From Propionibacteriaceae bacterium (GTDB lineage Bacteria > Actinomycetota > Actinomycetes > Propionibacteriales > Propionibacteriaceae): a stretch of 12,661 bases of DNA. The notes below the pieces were generated by a model. The model did not search any database. It was not told the origin of the DNA and saw only the letters and a program-made list of their open reading frames with translations. A program made the translations under genes and the position numbers. The first letter of the stretch is position 1; every line of letters starts with the position of its first letter. Positions 1 through 6,735 of this stretch are shown here, piece after piece. Location: assembly GCA_021323255.1 (NCBI GenBank), contig JAJTCL010000063.1:1-12661 (forward strand). The letters run 5' to 3'.

Positions 1-131
1 CCGCTCGCTGCGGATCGCGCCAGGAAGCCGCCTACTTTGTCGTCGCTCACCGACGAAGAGCATGTCGGCTCGCTCCTCCGCAGCACGGCGGCGCGCGATC
101 CGGTGCGAGCGACGACGAACTAGGCGGATTA

Positions 132-230
132 GCGATGTTCGCGCCGCCGATCTGCAGGAGGAGATGGCGGAACAACGCTTTTCCGTTCCGCCAGATCCGA
201 CGAAGACGGCGGCAACTCAGCGAACATCGC
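132..230. repeat. Long imperfect inverted repeat downstream of the QueA-like gene
   Basis: Perfect 11-bp arms lie at 132-142 (GCGATGTTCGC) and 220-230 (GCGAACATCGC). Inside them the pairing continues: GCCGCC at 143-148 with GGCGGC at 208-213, GATCT at 149-153 with AGATC at 193-197, and GGCGGAAC at 166-173 with GTTCCGCC at 185-192. That is about 30 base pairs around an 11-nt loop at 174-184, with bulges mainly on the right arm. It lies 3' of the minus-strand operon, where a terminator could sit, but neither side has a T tract. It could be a REP/MITE-like intergenic element or a structured RNA. The rest of 1-269 has further short inverted matches (1-12 with 229-240; 11-20 with 93-102; 32-48 with 106-122, imperfect) and no gene I can support. 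Confidence 0.6.
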
Positions 231-269
231 AGCGAGCGGAGCGAGCAAACAGACAGAGCGCGAGCAGCC

Positions 270-1394
270 TCAAAGAAAGAGGCAAGAGTCACCGAACTCG
301 TGCCAGAGGTAATGCTCCGCAACGGCTGCGTCATACGCCCGCTGGGTCAGCTCGGCGCCGGCCACGGATTCCACCAGCAATAGATGGGACGCCTCAGGAT
401 TGTGCCATCCGGTGATCAACCCGTCGACAACGCGTACTGGGCGCTCCGGAGAGATCACCAGGTCGGTCCATCCCGAGGCGGCTGCCACACTCTTGTCGGG
501 ACGGGCTGCTGATTCGATGGCACGGGTGGCGGTCGTGCCGACCGCGATCACCCGGCCGCCCCGCGACCGACTGGAGTTGACCAGATGGGCGGTCGTCTCA
601 CTGACCTCGAACCATTCCGGCTGTGGAGCTTCCCCAGCATCCTGCGATGACAACCCGGTGTGCAACGTGATCGGCGCAAAGATCACCCCCCTTGCCACCA
701 GCCGCGCCACCAGTTCAGCACTGAAAGGACGAGCCGCGCTCGGCATTTCCGCGCTGCCCGGGCAAAGGGCGAAGATCGTCTGATACGCCGAGATCGGGAA
801 CGAGCCGTCGAGGTAGCCGTAGCTGATCGGCCGGGCATGCTGCCGCAGATAGGCCGAAAGGCTCTGCGCGGTGCCCACCCGGCCACGCCACAGCCGATTC
901 CCGACGCCGGTAGGCGAGGAGCCATTGCTTTGCTGAGCTGCTCGCGCATCGCGCTTTGCATCCGTCGCGGTCGTCATCGCTGGCAGCTCCGGATACGCTG
1001 CGATCAACTCAATGACGCCGCCCGCCGGGAGGCTAATGCGTTCACCGACCTCACCGTCGAGCACCGGAGCCGAGGCGTCTGGTGCTGTGCGCAACTCGAC
1101 AACCCGAGTACCATCGCCCAGCCGATTCGCAACGTGCACGACGACGGCTGAACCGTTCCGAATGCCATCCAACTGACCGGGCACCGTGGCAGAGGTATTC
1201 ACCACGAGCACATCGCCCGCCCTCAGCTGGTCACTGAGGCGGTGGAAGAAGGTGTGCCGGATACCGGCTGGGGTTGCCACCATGAGCCGAACCCCGTCCC
1301 GCCGCAGCCCCCGCTGCTCAGGCGGCTCGGTTGCCGTGCGGTCATCAGGGGAGGTGAATCTGGTATCGGGTTGGGTCGCCAGCATGGTGCTCAT
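270..1394 (-). CDS. QueA-like protein (SAM:tRNA ribosyltransferase-isomerase family)
   Basis: A 374-residue protein aligning end to end with the QueA family (E. coli QueA is about 356 residues). QueA transfers and isomerises the ribosyl group of SAM onto 7-aminomethyl-7-deazaguanine in tRNA to make epoxyqueuosine. Landmarks are VLVVNTSATVPGQL at 62-75, YQTIF at 204-208, GSAEMPSAARPF at 213-224, LHTGLSS at 244-250, VIAVGTTATRAIESAA at 282-297, DGLITGWHNPEASHLLLVES at 324-343 and a terminal HEFGDSCLFL in place of the usual YGDAM(F/L)I. Several E. coli motifs are altered: NNTRVIPAR has lost its first Arg, and APTAGLHF reads MPSAARPF. Residues 141-165 are a low-complexity insert. These changes suggest a divergent actinobacterial subgroup whose substrate may not be the queuosine precursor (inference). 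The ATG overlaps the SDR stop as ATGA, so translation is probably coupled. A second in-frame ATG at codon 4 is possible. Family assignment is firm; the exact reaction is not. Confidence 0.9.
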   Translation of the reverse strand: MSTMLATQPDTRFTSPDDRTATEPPEQRGLRRDGVRLMVATPAGIRHTFFHRLSDQLRAGDVLVVNTSATVPGQLDGIRNGSAVVVHVANRLGDGTRVVELRTAPDASAPVLDGEVGERISLPAGGVIELIAAYPELPAMTTATDAKRDARAAQQSNGSSPTGVGNRLWRGRVGTAQSLSAYLRQHARPISYGYLDGSFPISAYQTIFALCPGSAEMPSAARPFSAELVARLVARGVIFAPITLHTGLSSQDAGEAPQPEWFEVSETTAHLVNSSRSRGGRVIAVGTTATRAIESAARPDKSVAAASGWTDLVISPERPVRVVDGLITGWHNPEASHLLLVESVAGAELTQRAYDAAVAEHYLWHEFGDSCLFL

Positions 1395-2101
1395 CGCGAA
1401 CCGGCTCTGGCCGCCAGCTTGGTGATCAGCTCGGCACCCCGATAACGGCCACTAGGCAGGTGAGAGGCAATCAGGGCCATCACGATCGGCGCCACCGTCT
1501 CCGGCTCGGGCCGATCGCTGATGTCCTCGTCCGGATACGCAGCCTGGTGCATGGCGGTCCGCATATCGCCCGGGTCGAGGCTGTACCACCTGAAGTCCGG
1601 CTCCTCGGCCGCCCAGGTCATGGTCTGGTGATCAAGCGCCGCCTTGCTGGACCCGTAGCCACCCCATGTCTCATAGTGCTCGACACCCGCATCCGAAGAG
1701 ACGTTGATGATCACAGACTGTGGGTGCAGCGAAGGCAGCAGATCTCGAATGAGTTGCTGCGGAGCGATGACATTGGTGCGCAGCAGCTGCTCGTACGCCT
1801 CAGGCCCAAGCTCACGCAGCGACGGCAGCGGTGATCCACCGAGATCGCTGGCGTTGTTGATCAAGAGATCGAGCCTGCCCGCCGCCACCACAGCGGCCAC
1901 CAACTGCTCGCGGTGTGTTGCATCGGCTACGTCCCCCGGAATGGCGCGTACTGAGGTGAGCTCCGACAAGGCCCATGCCGTGCTCGCAAGCGGCTCCGCG
2001 TGCCGGGCGTCGATGGTGAGGTTCCAGCCACGCCGCGCCAGTTCGAAAGCGACAGCGCGACCCAGGCCGAGCGAGGCACCGGTGATCAGTGCATGAGGCA
2101 T
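1391..2101 (-). CDS. Short-chain dehydrogenase/reductase (SDR family)
   Basis: A 236-residue classical SDR, a cytoplasmic NAD(P)-dependent oxidoreductase with a Rossmann fold. The cofactor glycine motif is TGASLGLG at 7-14. NNAS sits at 82-85, the structural Asn is N110, the catalytic Ser is in NVSSDAG (S136 most likely), and the YxxxK pair is Y149 and K153. The LDPGDMRT segment at about 175-182 matches the usual PG motif after beta-6. Length is normal for a single-domain SDR. The substrate cannot be read from the sequence. The ATG begins 2 nt after the YibE/F stop, and the TGA overlaps the QueA-like ATG, so it is the middle gene of a three-gene operon. Linkage to a base- or sugar-modifying family suggests a shared pathway, which is inference only. 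Confidence 0.93.
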   Translation of the reverse strand: MPHALITGASLGLGRAVAFELARRGWNLTIDARHAEPLASTAWALSELTSVRAIPGDVADATHREQLVAAVVAAGRLDLLINNASDLGGSPLPSLRELGPEAYEQLLRTNVIAPQQLIRDLLPSLHPQSVIINVSSDAGVEHYETWGGYGSSKAALDHQTMTWAAEEPDFRWYSLDPGDMRTAMHQAAYPDEDISDRPEPETVAPIVMALIASHLPSGRYRGAELITKLAARAGSR

Positions 2102-2103
2102 GG

Positions 2104-3741
2104 TCAGAGCGCGCGGCGGCCGCGTGATCCCGGGGTCTGGGGCTCGCTGTCCCCGGGGTCATGGAGATAACCGAAGTCGCCGAAATCATCGTCAGCCTGA
2201 CGGCGTGAGCGGCGGCGCTTGGCCTCAACCTTCGAAGCGGGCGGGTCACCCCCATTGGATACAGCCGGCTGCGGTCCGGCAGGACGCGGCAGTTGAGTAG
2301 TCGCCGGTTCGGGCGGCTGCGGTGTCGCCGGCGGGCGGCGCTCCGGCTGGGGTTCGCCGCTAGTCCGTGGCAGGTGAGTAGTCGTCGCCTCCTGAGGCTC
2401 CGGCATCTCCTGGGGGTGGCGTTGCGGCTGATTCGACGGCGCTGGTGCGGTGAAAGCCGCCGGACCTCTGGTACGGACGGGAGTCGTGGCGGGCTGGCGT
2501 ACCGGACGGCGACCGGTTCCACCGGCACGCACCACGGCCACGCCTACGGCCGTAGTCAGCGGCACCGCCAAGACGAGCCCGATCGAGCCCACCAAGATGC
2601 TCAGCACTTCGGCCGCGAACCGCTCGGTCTGCAGCACATCGAGCAGTGGTCGGTTATTGATCTTGATCAGCAGGAACACCCCAAGCGACGCGCCGGCCGT
2701 CGCAAACGCGATCGTATAGACCGTGGAGGCTATGTGGTCGCGGCCGATCCGCATCGCCCGCGAGAATAGATGTTTACGTGTCGCGCCTTGATCGGCGAGC
2801 TCCCAGACCGCGGAGGCCTGAGTGATCGTCACGTCGTTGAGAATGCCGAGACCGGCGACGATCATGCCGCAAATCACCACCGAGGTGAGCCGGAGATCGG
2901 GCGCCGCAGCCGCCAGTAGGTAGTCGTCCTCGGCGGCAAGACCGGTCAGGTGCGACCACTTGGTCGCGCCATAGCCCAGGAGCGCTATCAAAATCAATCC
3001 GAAAAGGGTGCCCACCAGCGCAGTTGTCGTCCGAACGCTGAACCCATGCGCTGCGTATAGCGCAACGAACATGATCGCCGAGGAGCCGATCAGCCCGACC
3101 ATGATCGGATTGGAGCCGGCGATCAGTGCCGGGAACATGAACGTGACTAGAACGAAGCCGGCAAATCCCAACCCGACCAGGGCAGCGAAGCCCCGCCAAC
3201 GGGCGACCACGATAACGACCGCGGCGAAGATCAATCCCACAACCAACAGCGGCGTGCTCCGCTTGAAGTCAGAGAACTGATACTGAGCCGGCTGATCGCC
3301 TACCGGCGGCACACGTACCAACTTGATGACCTGGCCAACCTCAACCCCCGAGGAGTAGATCGCAGCAGTCACCGGCACCGTCACAGCCGTGCCTTTGTCC
3401 TCGCCCTCCAATAGCTGAGAGGTCACGTCAGCGCATCGCGCGTCGGCTACCCCTGGCGTGGATCCCGCCAGGCCCTCGCACGAGATCTCCTTGACGCTGG
3501 TGATCCGCGCCGTTGGATAGGTGACGCCCGGAACGTTGTAACCGGCCACATCGGCGTTCACGTGGCGTGAAATGTCGCCCGGCCAAAAAGCAATCAACCC
3601 GACCAGGGTCCAGATCGCCAGCGGTATCAGGACCACGATGAGGATCCGCAGCGCGCGTTGGTGGCGACGCTCGTCGGCGTTCGCCGACGGCTGCGGTCCG
3701 GTATTTGAAAGACGTTTTGAGCTGGAGTATGAGTGAGCCAC
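2104..3741 (-). CDS. YibE/F family multi-pass membrane protein with Pro-rich tail
   Basis: A 545-residue integral membrane protein. A basic N-terminus leads into membrane segment 31-53. An exported loop at about 54-163 carries two cysteines (C89, C103). Further hydrophobic segments lie at about 164-180, 184-206, 212-231, 238-257, 285-305, 338-360 and 380-404. The signature stretch GLGILNDVTITQASAVWEL (297-315) and the downstream RIGRDHIAST segment are characteristic of YibE/F proteins, whose function is not established. After residue 405 comes a 140-residue cytoplasmic tail rich in Pro, Gln and Arg. It has two near-copies of an ATT-LPR motif (452-459 and 480-486), a basic cluster KRRRSRR (508-514) and an acidic patch DDDFGDFG (517-524). 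The start is GTG at 3741, with AGGCGG five bases upstream as a weak Shine-Dalgarno. It is the first gene of the minus-strand operon. Confidence 0.9.
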   Translation of the reverse strand: MAHSYSSSKRLSNTGPQPSANADERRHQRALRILIVVLIPLAIWTLVGLIAFWPGDISRHVNADVAGYNVPGVTYPTARITSVKEISCEGLAGSTPGVADARCADVTSQLLEGEDKGTAVTVPVTAAIYSSGVEVGQVIKLVRVPPVGDQPAQYQFSDFKRSTPLLVVGLIFAAVVIVVARWRGFAALVGLGFAGFVLVTFMFPALIAGSNPIMVGLIGSSAIMFVALYAAHGFSVRTTTALVGTLFGLILIALLGYGATKWSHLTGLAAEDDYLLAAAAPDLRLTSVVICGMIVAGLGILNDVTITQASAVWELADQGATRKHLFSRAMRIGRDHIASTVYTIAFATAGASLGVFLLIKINNRPLLDVLQTERFAAEVLSILVGSIGLVLAVPLTTAVGVAVVRAGGTGRRPVRQPATTPVRTRGPAAFTAPAPSNQPQRHPQEMPEPQEATTTHLPRTSGEPQPERRPPATPQPPEPATTQLPRPAGPQPAVSNGGDPPASKVEAKRRRSRRQADDDFGDFGYLHDPGDSEPQTPGSRGRRAL

Positions 3742-3765
3742 TGATGCCGCCTAGTCTTAGTCCCC
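3742..3765. promoter_or_regulatory. Very short divergent intergenic region; candidate promoter
   Basis: Only 24 bp separate the GTG starts of the YibE/F gene (minus) and the DUF3152 gene (plus). TAGTCT at 3752-3757 fits a TANNNT -10 box and lies 8 nt before the plus-strand GTG, so a leaderless transcript starting at or near that GTG is possible. No convincing -35 box is visible. If the DUF3152 protein instead starts at ATG 3817, the gap grows to 75 bp. Weak evidence, offered as a candidate only. Confidence 0.25.
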
Positions 3766-4737
3766 GTGAGTCGGCTACCTGGGGCGAGTCGGGACGGCAC
3801 TCAGCCGTACCGCACGATGGCCCGCCAGGCATCCAGGAGCGAACTCAGCCCACAATCTAACCCACGCCATCCTGGTCATCCCCTCACCGATCGCTCTGCT
3901 GGGATTGGCCGAGCGTCCCGACGTCGCCGCAGCGCCGCCGGGCTCGTCGCCGGAATCATTGCGCTTGGCCTTGTCGGGCTGGGTTTGCGGGCGGTGCCGG
4001 CCGTGCTGACGGACAACAACCTCCGCACTCAGGTCGCTATCCCATTGGCCGGCATTCCTCTCCTTCACCCGGGCAGCGCTGTGCCCGTATCCCCCTCCAG
4101 CATGGCGAGTGCCGAACTCCCCAAACCGGCCGACAAGCGCGTGACATCGGTCAAGGCGCAGGCAAGACCCAAGTCCACAAGCCTTCGCCAAGTCGAGGTG
4201 CAGGGTAACGGGCCGGGAACGTACCAGGCAGCCAGGAAAAATATCAGGCCAACGTCGTCGTCGGGGTCCTTGATCCGGTACGACGTACGGGTTGAAGACG
4301 AGTTGTCCATCCATCCGGATGAGGCGGCGGCGCAGATCCAGAAAGTGCTCGACGATCCGCGCAGCTGGCGAGGCAGCCGTCGTTGGCGCTTCGAGCTGGC
4401 ACCGGTTGGCCAGCCGGCCAAACTGCATGCCTACATCGTGACGCCGGAGACGACTGACCGGCTTTGCGCGCCGTATCTCACCCGCGGCGAAGTGTCCTGT
4501 CAGAACGGCAATCGAGTCGTCTTGAACGCCAAACGTTGGCTGCTCGGCGCCGACGCGTACGGTTCTGATCTGACCAACTACCGGCGCTACCTGGTCAACC
4601 ACGAATTCGGACACGCGCTCGGCAAACGGCACGTGGATTGTCCGGGTCCAGGGAGGCTGGCGCCAGTGATGATGCAACAAACCAAGGGACTTGGGGCTTG
4701 CCGGAAGAACCCATGGCCGCAGGCCGGCGAAGACTGA
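3766..4737 (+). CDS. DUF3152 protein, membrane-anchored putative metzincin-like metalloprotease
   Basis: A 323-residue protein from GTG. ATG 3817 (codon 18) is an equally reasonable start and gives 306 residues. Neither start has a clear Shine-Dalgarno. A basic stretch, RASRRRRSAAG (49-59), precedes one hydrophobic segment at about 58-80, so the bulk is probably outside the membrane. A Ser/Pro/Lys-rich linker leads to the conserved C-terminal domain, about 168-315. It ends in NHEFGHALGKRHVDC, which fits HExxHxxGxxH (H279, E280, H283, G286, H289), the zinc signature of metzincins. VMMQQ at 301-305 could supply the Met-turn. Four cysteines (234, 245, 292, 312) could form disulfides outside the cell. 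DUF3152 is a common actinobacterial family; the protease role is inferred from the motif. Its end overlaps the GNAT gene by 25 nt. Confidence 0.88.
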   Translation: MSRLPGASRDGTQPYRTMARQASRSELSPQSNPRHPGHPLTDRSAGIGRASRRRRSAAGLVAGIIALGLVGLGLRAVPAVLTDNNLRTQVAIPLAGIPLLHPGSAVPVSPSSMASAELPKPADKRVTSVKAQARPKSTSLRQVEVQGNGPGTYQAARKNIRPTSSSGSLIRYDVRVEDELSIHPDEAAAQIQKVLDDPRSWRGSRRWRFELAPVGQPAKLHAYIVTPETTDRLCAPYLTRGEVSCQNGNRVVLNAKRWLLGADAYGSDLTNYRRYLVNHEFGHALGKRHVDCPGPGRLAPVMMQQTKGLGACRKNPWPQAGED

Positions 4738-5270
4738 GCCCGCGGACATACAGCGCTCCCGCCTCATTCGAGGTGCAGCTCCTGCCGTTGCCGGTCGGGG
4801 TGGCTCGATTGATGCTGGCCGGCCAGCTGCGTTCTGAGGTGGTGAAAGGGCACCAGGCTGCCACAAGTCGGTGGCATCGGGAGTATCCGATGCTTGACAG
4901 CGTCGACGCGATCGCGATGCTGTTCGCTGCCCATCGGGCGATGACCGGCACGGTGAAGGAGTCGCCCGTCTGGTGGATCCATCAGATCATCGTCGATGGT
5001 GTGGTTGTGGGTGACATCGGATTCCACGGGCCTCCGAGTCCTGAGCGGGAGGTCGAGATCGGCTACAGCGTGGTACCCGCCTGGCGCGGGCAGGGGGTTG
5101 CCACCCGGGCCTGCTCACTGATCTTGCAGCAAGCGTGGCAGGACGGTGCGGATACTGTCGTTGCAGAGACTGATGATGGCAATGTCGCCTCGCAGGCGGT
5201 GCTGCTTCGCAATGGATTCCGGCGCCGTCCCGACGGCGTCTTCGCCATCGACCGCCCGGAGACTCGATGA
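4713..5270 (+). CDS. GNAT family N-acetyltransferase
   Basis: A 185-residue GNAT enzyme, transferring an acetyl group from acetyl-CoA to an amine. The CoA-binding motif A is at 114-131 (EVEIGYSVVPAWRGQGVA), with the R/QxxGxG/A loop RGQGVA at 125-130. Motif B follows, with N157 and the closing ASQAVLLRNGF at 159-169. An upstream in-frame ATG at 4638 would add 25 residues fully inside the DUF3152 gene. ATG 4713, preceded by GGAAG, is preferred, with an overlap of 25 nt. GTG 4771 is another alternative because residues 1-18 look non-conserved. The TGA overlaps the glycosylase ATG as ATGA, so the two are probably translated together. The acceptor substrate is unknown. Confidence 0.9.
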   Translation: MAAGRRRLSPRTYSAPASFEVQLLPLPVGVARLMLAGQLRSEVVKGHQAATSRWHREYPMLDSVDAIAMLFAAHRAMTGTVKESPVWWIHQIIVDGVVVGDIGFHGPPSPEREVEIGYSVVPAWRGQGVATRACSLILQQAWQDGADTVVAETDDGNVASQAVLLRNGFRRRPDGVFAIDRPETR

Positions 5271-6214
5271 ACTGCCTGACCCGGCACATGAGGTTCGAGC
5301 AGCCCGTCATGATGCGGCCGATCTTTGCTCAGCTGCGCCGCGGCGGGGGCGACCCGACCCACCGCTGGCTCGGCGACCTTCACCTGCGCGCCACCCGTAC
5401 CCCTGCCGGGGCAGCCTTGATCAAGATCATCGCGACCGGCACCCAGGTGTCCGCCCGCGCCTGGGGGGAGGGCGCGGAGTGGAGCCTTGATCAATTGCCG
5501 CGGCTGCTCGGTGGGGCCGACGATCCGGGGGCATTCCGGCCGCGGTCTGAGCACGCTCCGCTGGTGGAGGCGTGGCAACGCTATGGCCACTATCGAGTGG
5601 GTCGGACCGAAGCGGTCTTCGAGGCGCTGGCGCCGGCCTGCATTGAGCAGGTCGTCACTGGGAAGGAGGCATTTCGGGCGTGGCGGCTGCTGGTGCGTGA
5701 GTTCGGCGAGCTTGCGCCCGGGCCCACCGGGGAGCCGGGTTCAGCGGCGTACGGAATGTACCTGCCACCCACGCCAGAGGTCTGGTCTCGGGTGCCGAGC
5801 TGGCGGTTCTTGGCTGCCGGGGTGGAGCAGCGCCGCAGCCGCACCCTGGTCCGCACCGCCGTCAGGGCAGCGGCTTTGGAGCGCACCTTGACCAGCTCGT
5901 ACGAGCAGGCAGATCGGGCGCTGCGCAGCTTCCCTGGCGTGGGGCCCTGGACGTCAGCAGAGGTTCGGCAACGGGCACATGGCGATCCGGACGCCTGGAG
6001 CATCGGCGACTTTCACGTCGGCAGAGACATCACCTACACCCTCACCGGCGAAGAGCTCGACGACGACGCCTGCCTGGAGATCCTCGAGCCGTATCGCGGG
6101 CACCGGTTCCGGGTGCAGATGCTGCTTTCCATGATCGGCCGGCGCAGGCCGCGGCGGGCACCACGCATGAGCTTGCCTACGCACACGCCGTACGCGACCC
6201 GCGGCAGATCGTAA
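5267..6214 (+). CDS. AlkA-like DNA-3-methyladenine glycosylase (HhH-GPD superfamily)
   Basis: A 315-residue protein resembling the actinobacterial 'DNA-3-methyladenine glycosylase 2' group, which removes alkylated bases from DNA to start base-excision repair. The N-terminal third (about 30-90) is the beta-rich AlkA-like domain. The helical core follows, with LEAL/CIEQVVTGKEA at about 119-135. The helix-hairpin-helix is SFPGVGPWTSAEV at 221-233. The Gly/Pro region then leads to WSIGDFHV, placing the catalytic Asp at D248. PYRGHRFRVQMLL at 275-287 is the usual closing helix. No C-terminal cysteine cluster is seen, so it is not an iron-sulfur (MutY/Nth) type. The last 25 residues are basic and poorly conserved. 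ATGA overlap with the GNAT gene points to one operon. Confidence 0.92.
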   Translation: MNCLTRHMRFEQPVMMRPIFAQLRRGGGDPTHRWLGDLHLRATRTPAGAALIKIIATGTQVSARAWGEGAEWSLDQLPRLLGGADDPGAFRPRSEHAPLVEAWQRYGHYRVGRTEAVFEALAPACIEQVVTGKEAFRAWRLLVREFGELAPGPTGEPGSAAYGMYLPPTPEVWSRVPSWRFLAAGVEQRRSRTLVRTAVRAAALERTLTSSYEQADRALRSFPGVGPWTSAEVRQRAHGDPDAWSIGDFHVGRDITYTLTGEELDDDACLEILEPYRGHRFRVQMLLSMIGRRRPRRAPRMSLPTHTPYATRGRS

Positions 6215-6252
6215 GGGCGTTTGGGGTCACGCGCTGGGCGCGAATAGAGGGG

Positions 6253-6708
6253 GTGACGGTGTCCAACGAAGAGGAGGAAATCCTCGTCAACCAGCTGGGC
6301 GAGCTGGGCTGGCGCAGCGGTCGATTTGCCGGCGGACTGCGGGCGGCCAGCGGTGGACGGCTGGGCGCACGTTTTGCCGCCCGGCTACTGCCCGAAGACG
6401 TCCACGAGATCCTGCTCGTTCTCGCGTTGCCGCCGGATGAGGCGCTGGCCCTGGCGCGGTGCGTCCTCGCTTCACTCGGGGAACCGGCCGATGAGACTCG
6501 GCTCGCCGATGACAAGCACCAGCTGCGCGCTGTCGTCGGATCTGGAGCGCTGAACCTCAACCCGGCCGTGGTGACGTTGCAGCTCCTGGCCACGGCGCCG
6601 GCATCGACCACGATCCGCGTCAGGGGCGTGGCTAAGGAGGGTCTGATCCGGCAGCGGGCGGGGCGCAAGGCCGCAGAACGTGTCGCTGCGCGCCTGCGGT
6701 CGGGCTAG
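6253..6708 (+). CDS. Conserved-looking hypothetical protein, 149-151 residues
   Basis: I do not recognise this family with confidence. The reading frame has strong codon bias and two close GTG starts, 6253 and 6259. The purine-rich GAGGGG at 6247-6252 is better spaced for GTG 6259 (MSNEEEE...). The protein opens with an acidic stretch and then a Gly/Ala/Arg-rich, probably helical segment. The end, NPAVVTLQLL ... VRGVAKEGLIRQRAGRKAAE (about 103-142), looks like two beta strands and a basic helix. There is no signal peptide, membrane segment or cysteine motif. It lies 38 nt after the glycosylase in the same direction, so it is probably the last gene of the DUF3152-GNAT-glycosylase unit. A convergent gene ends 27 nt away with no clear terminator hairpin between. 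Confidence 0.75.
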   Translation: MTVSNEEEEILVNQLGELGWRSGRFAGGLRAASGGRLGARFAARLLPEDVHEILLVLALPPDEALALARCVLASLGEPADETRLADDKHQLRAVVGSGALNLNPAVVTLQLLATAPASTTIRVRGVAKEGLIRQRAGRKAAERVAARLRSG

Positions 6709-6735
6709 CCGCGACCCTTAAATCCCTTACCCGCA

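Noticed and set aside
62..415. Plus-strand open frame with AGGAGG before ATG 164
   Set aside because: The Shine-Dalgarno-like GGAGGAG is too close to the ATG, the frame lies in inverted-repeat DNA and then runs antisense to the QueA-like gene, and its composition is not protein-like.
1812..2528. 238-codon minus-strand open frame across the YibE/F-SDR junction
   Set aside because: It is Arg-rich, lies out of frame with two recognised genes on the same strand, and has no motif.
3775..4866. 363-codon open frame on the minus strand opposite the DUF3152 gene
   Set aside because: It is an antisense shadow of the DUF3152 and GNAT frames: no family motif, unnatural composition, and the plus strand holds well-recognised domains.
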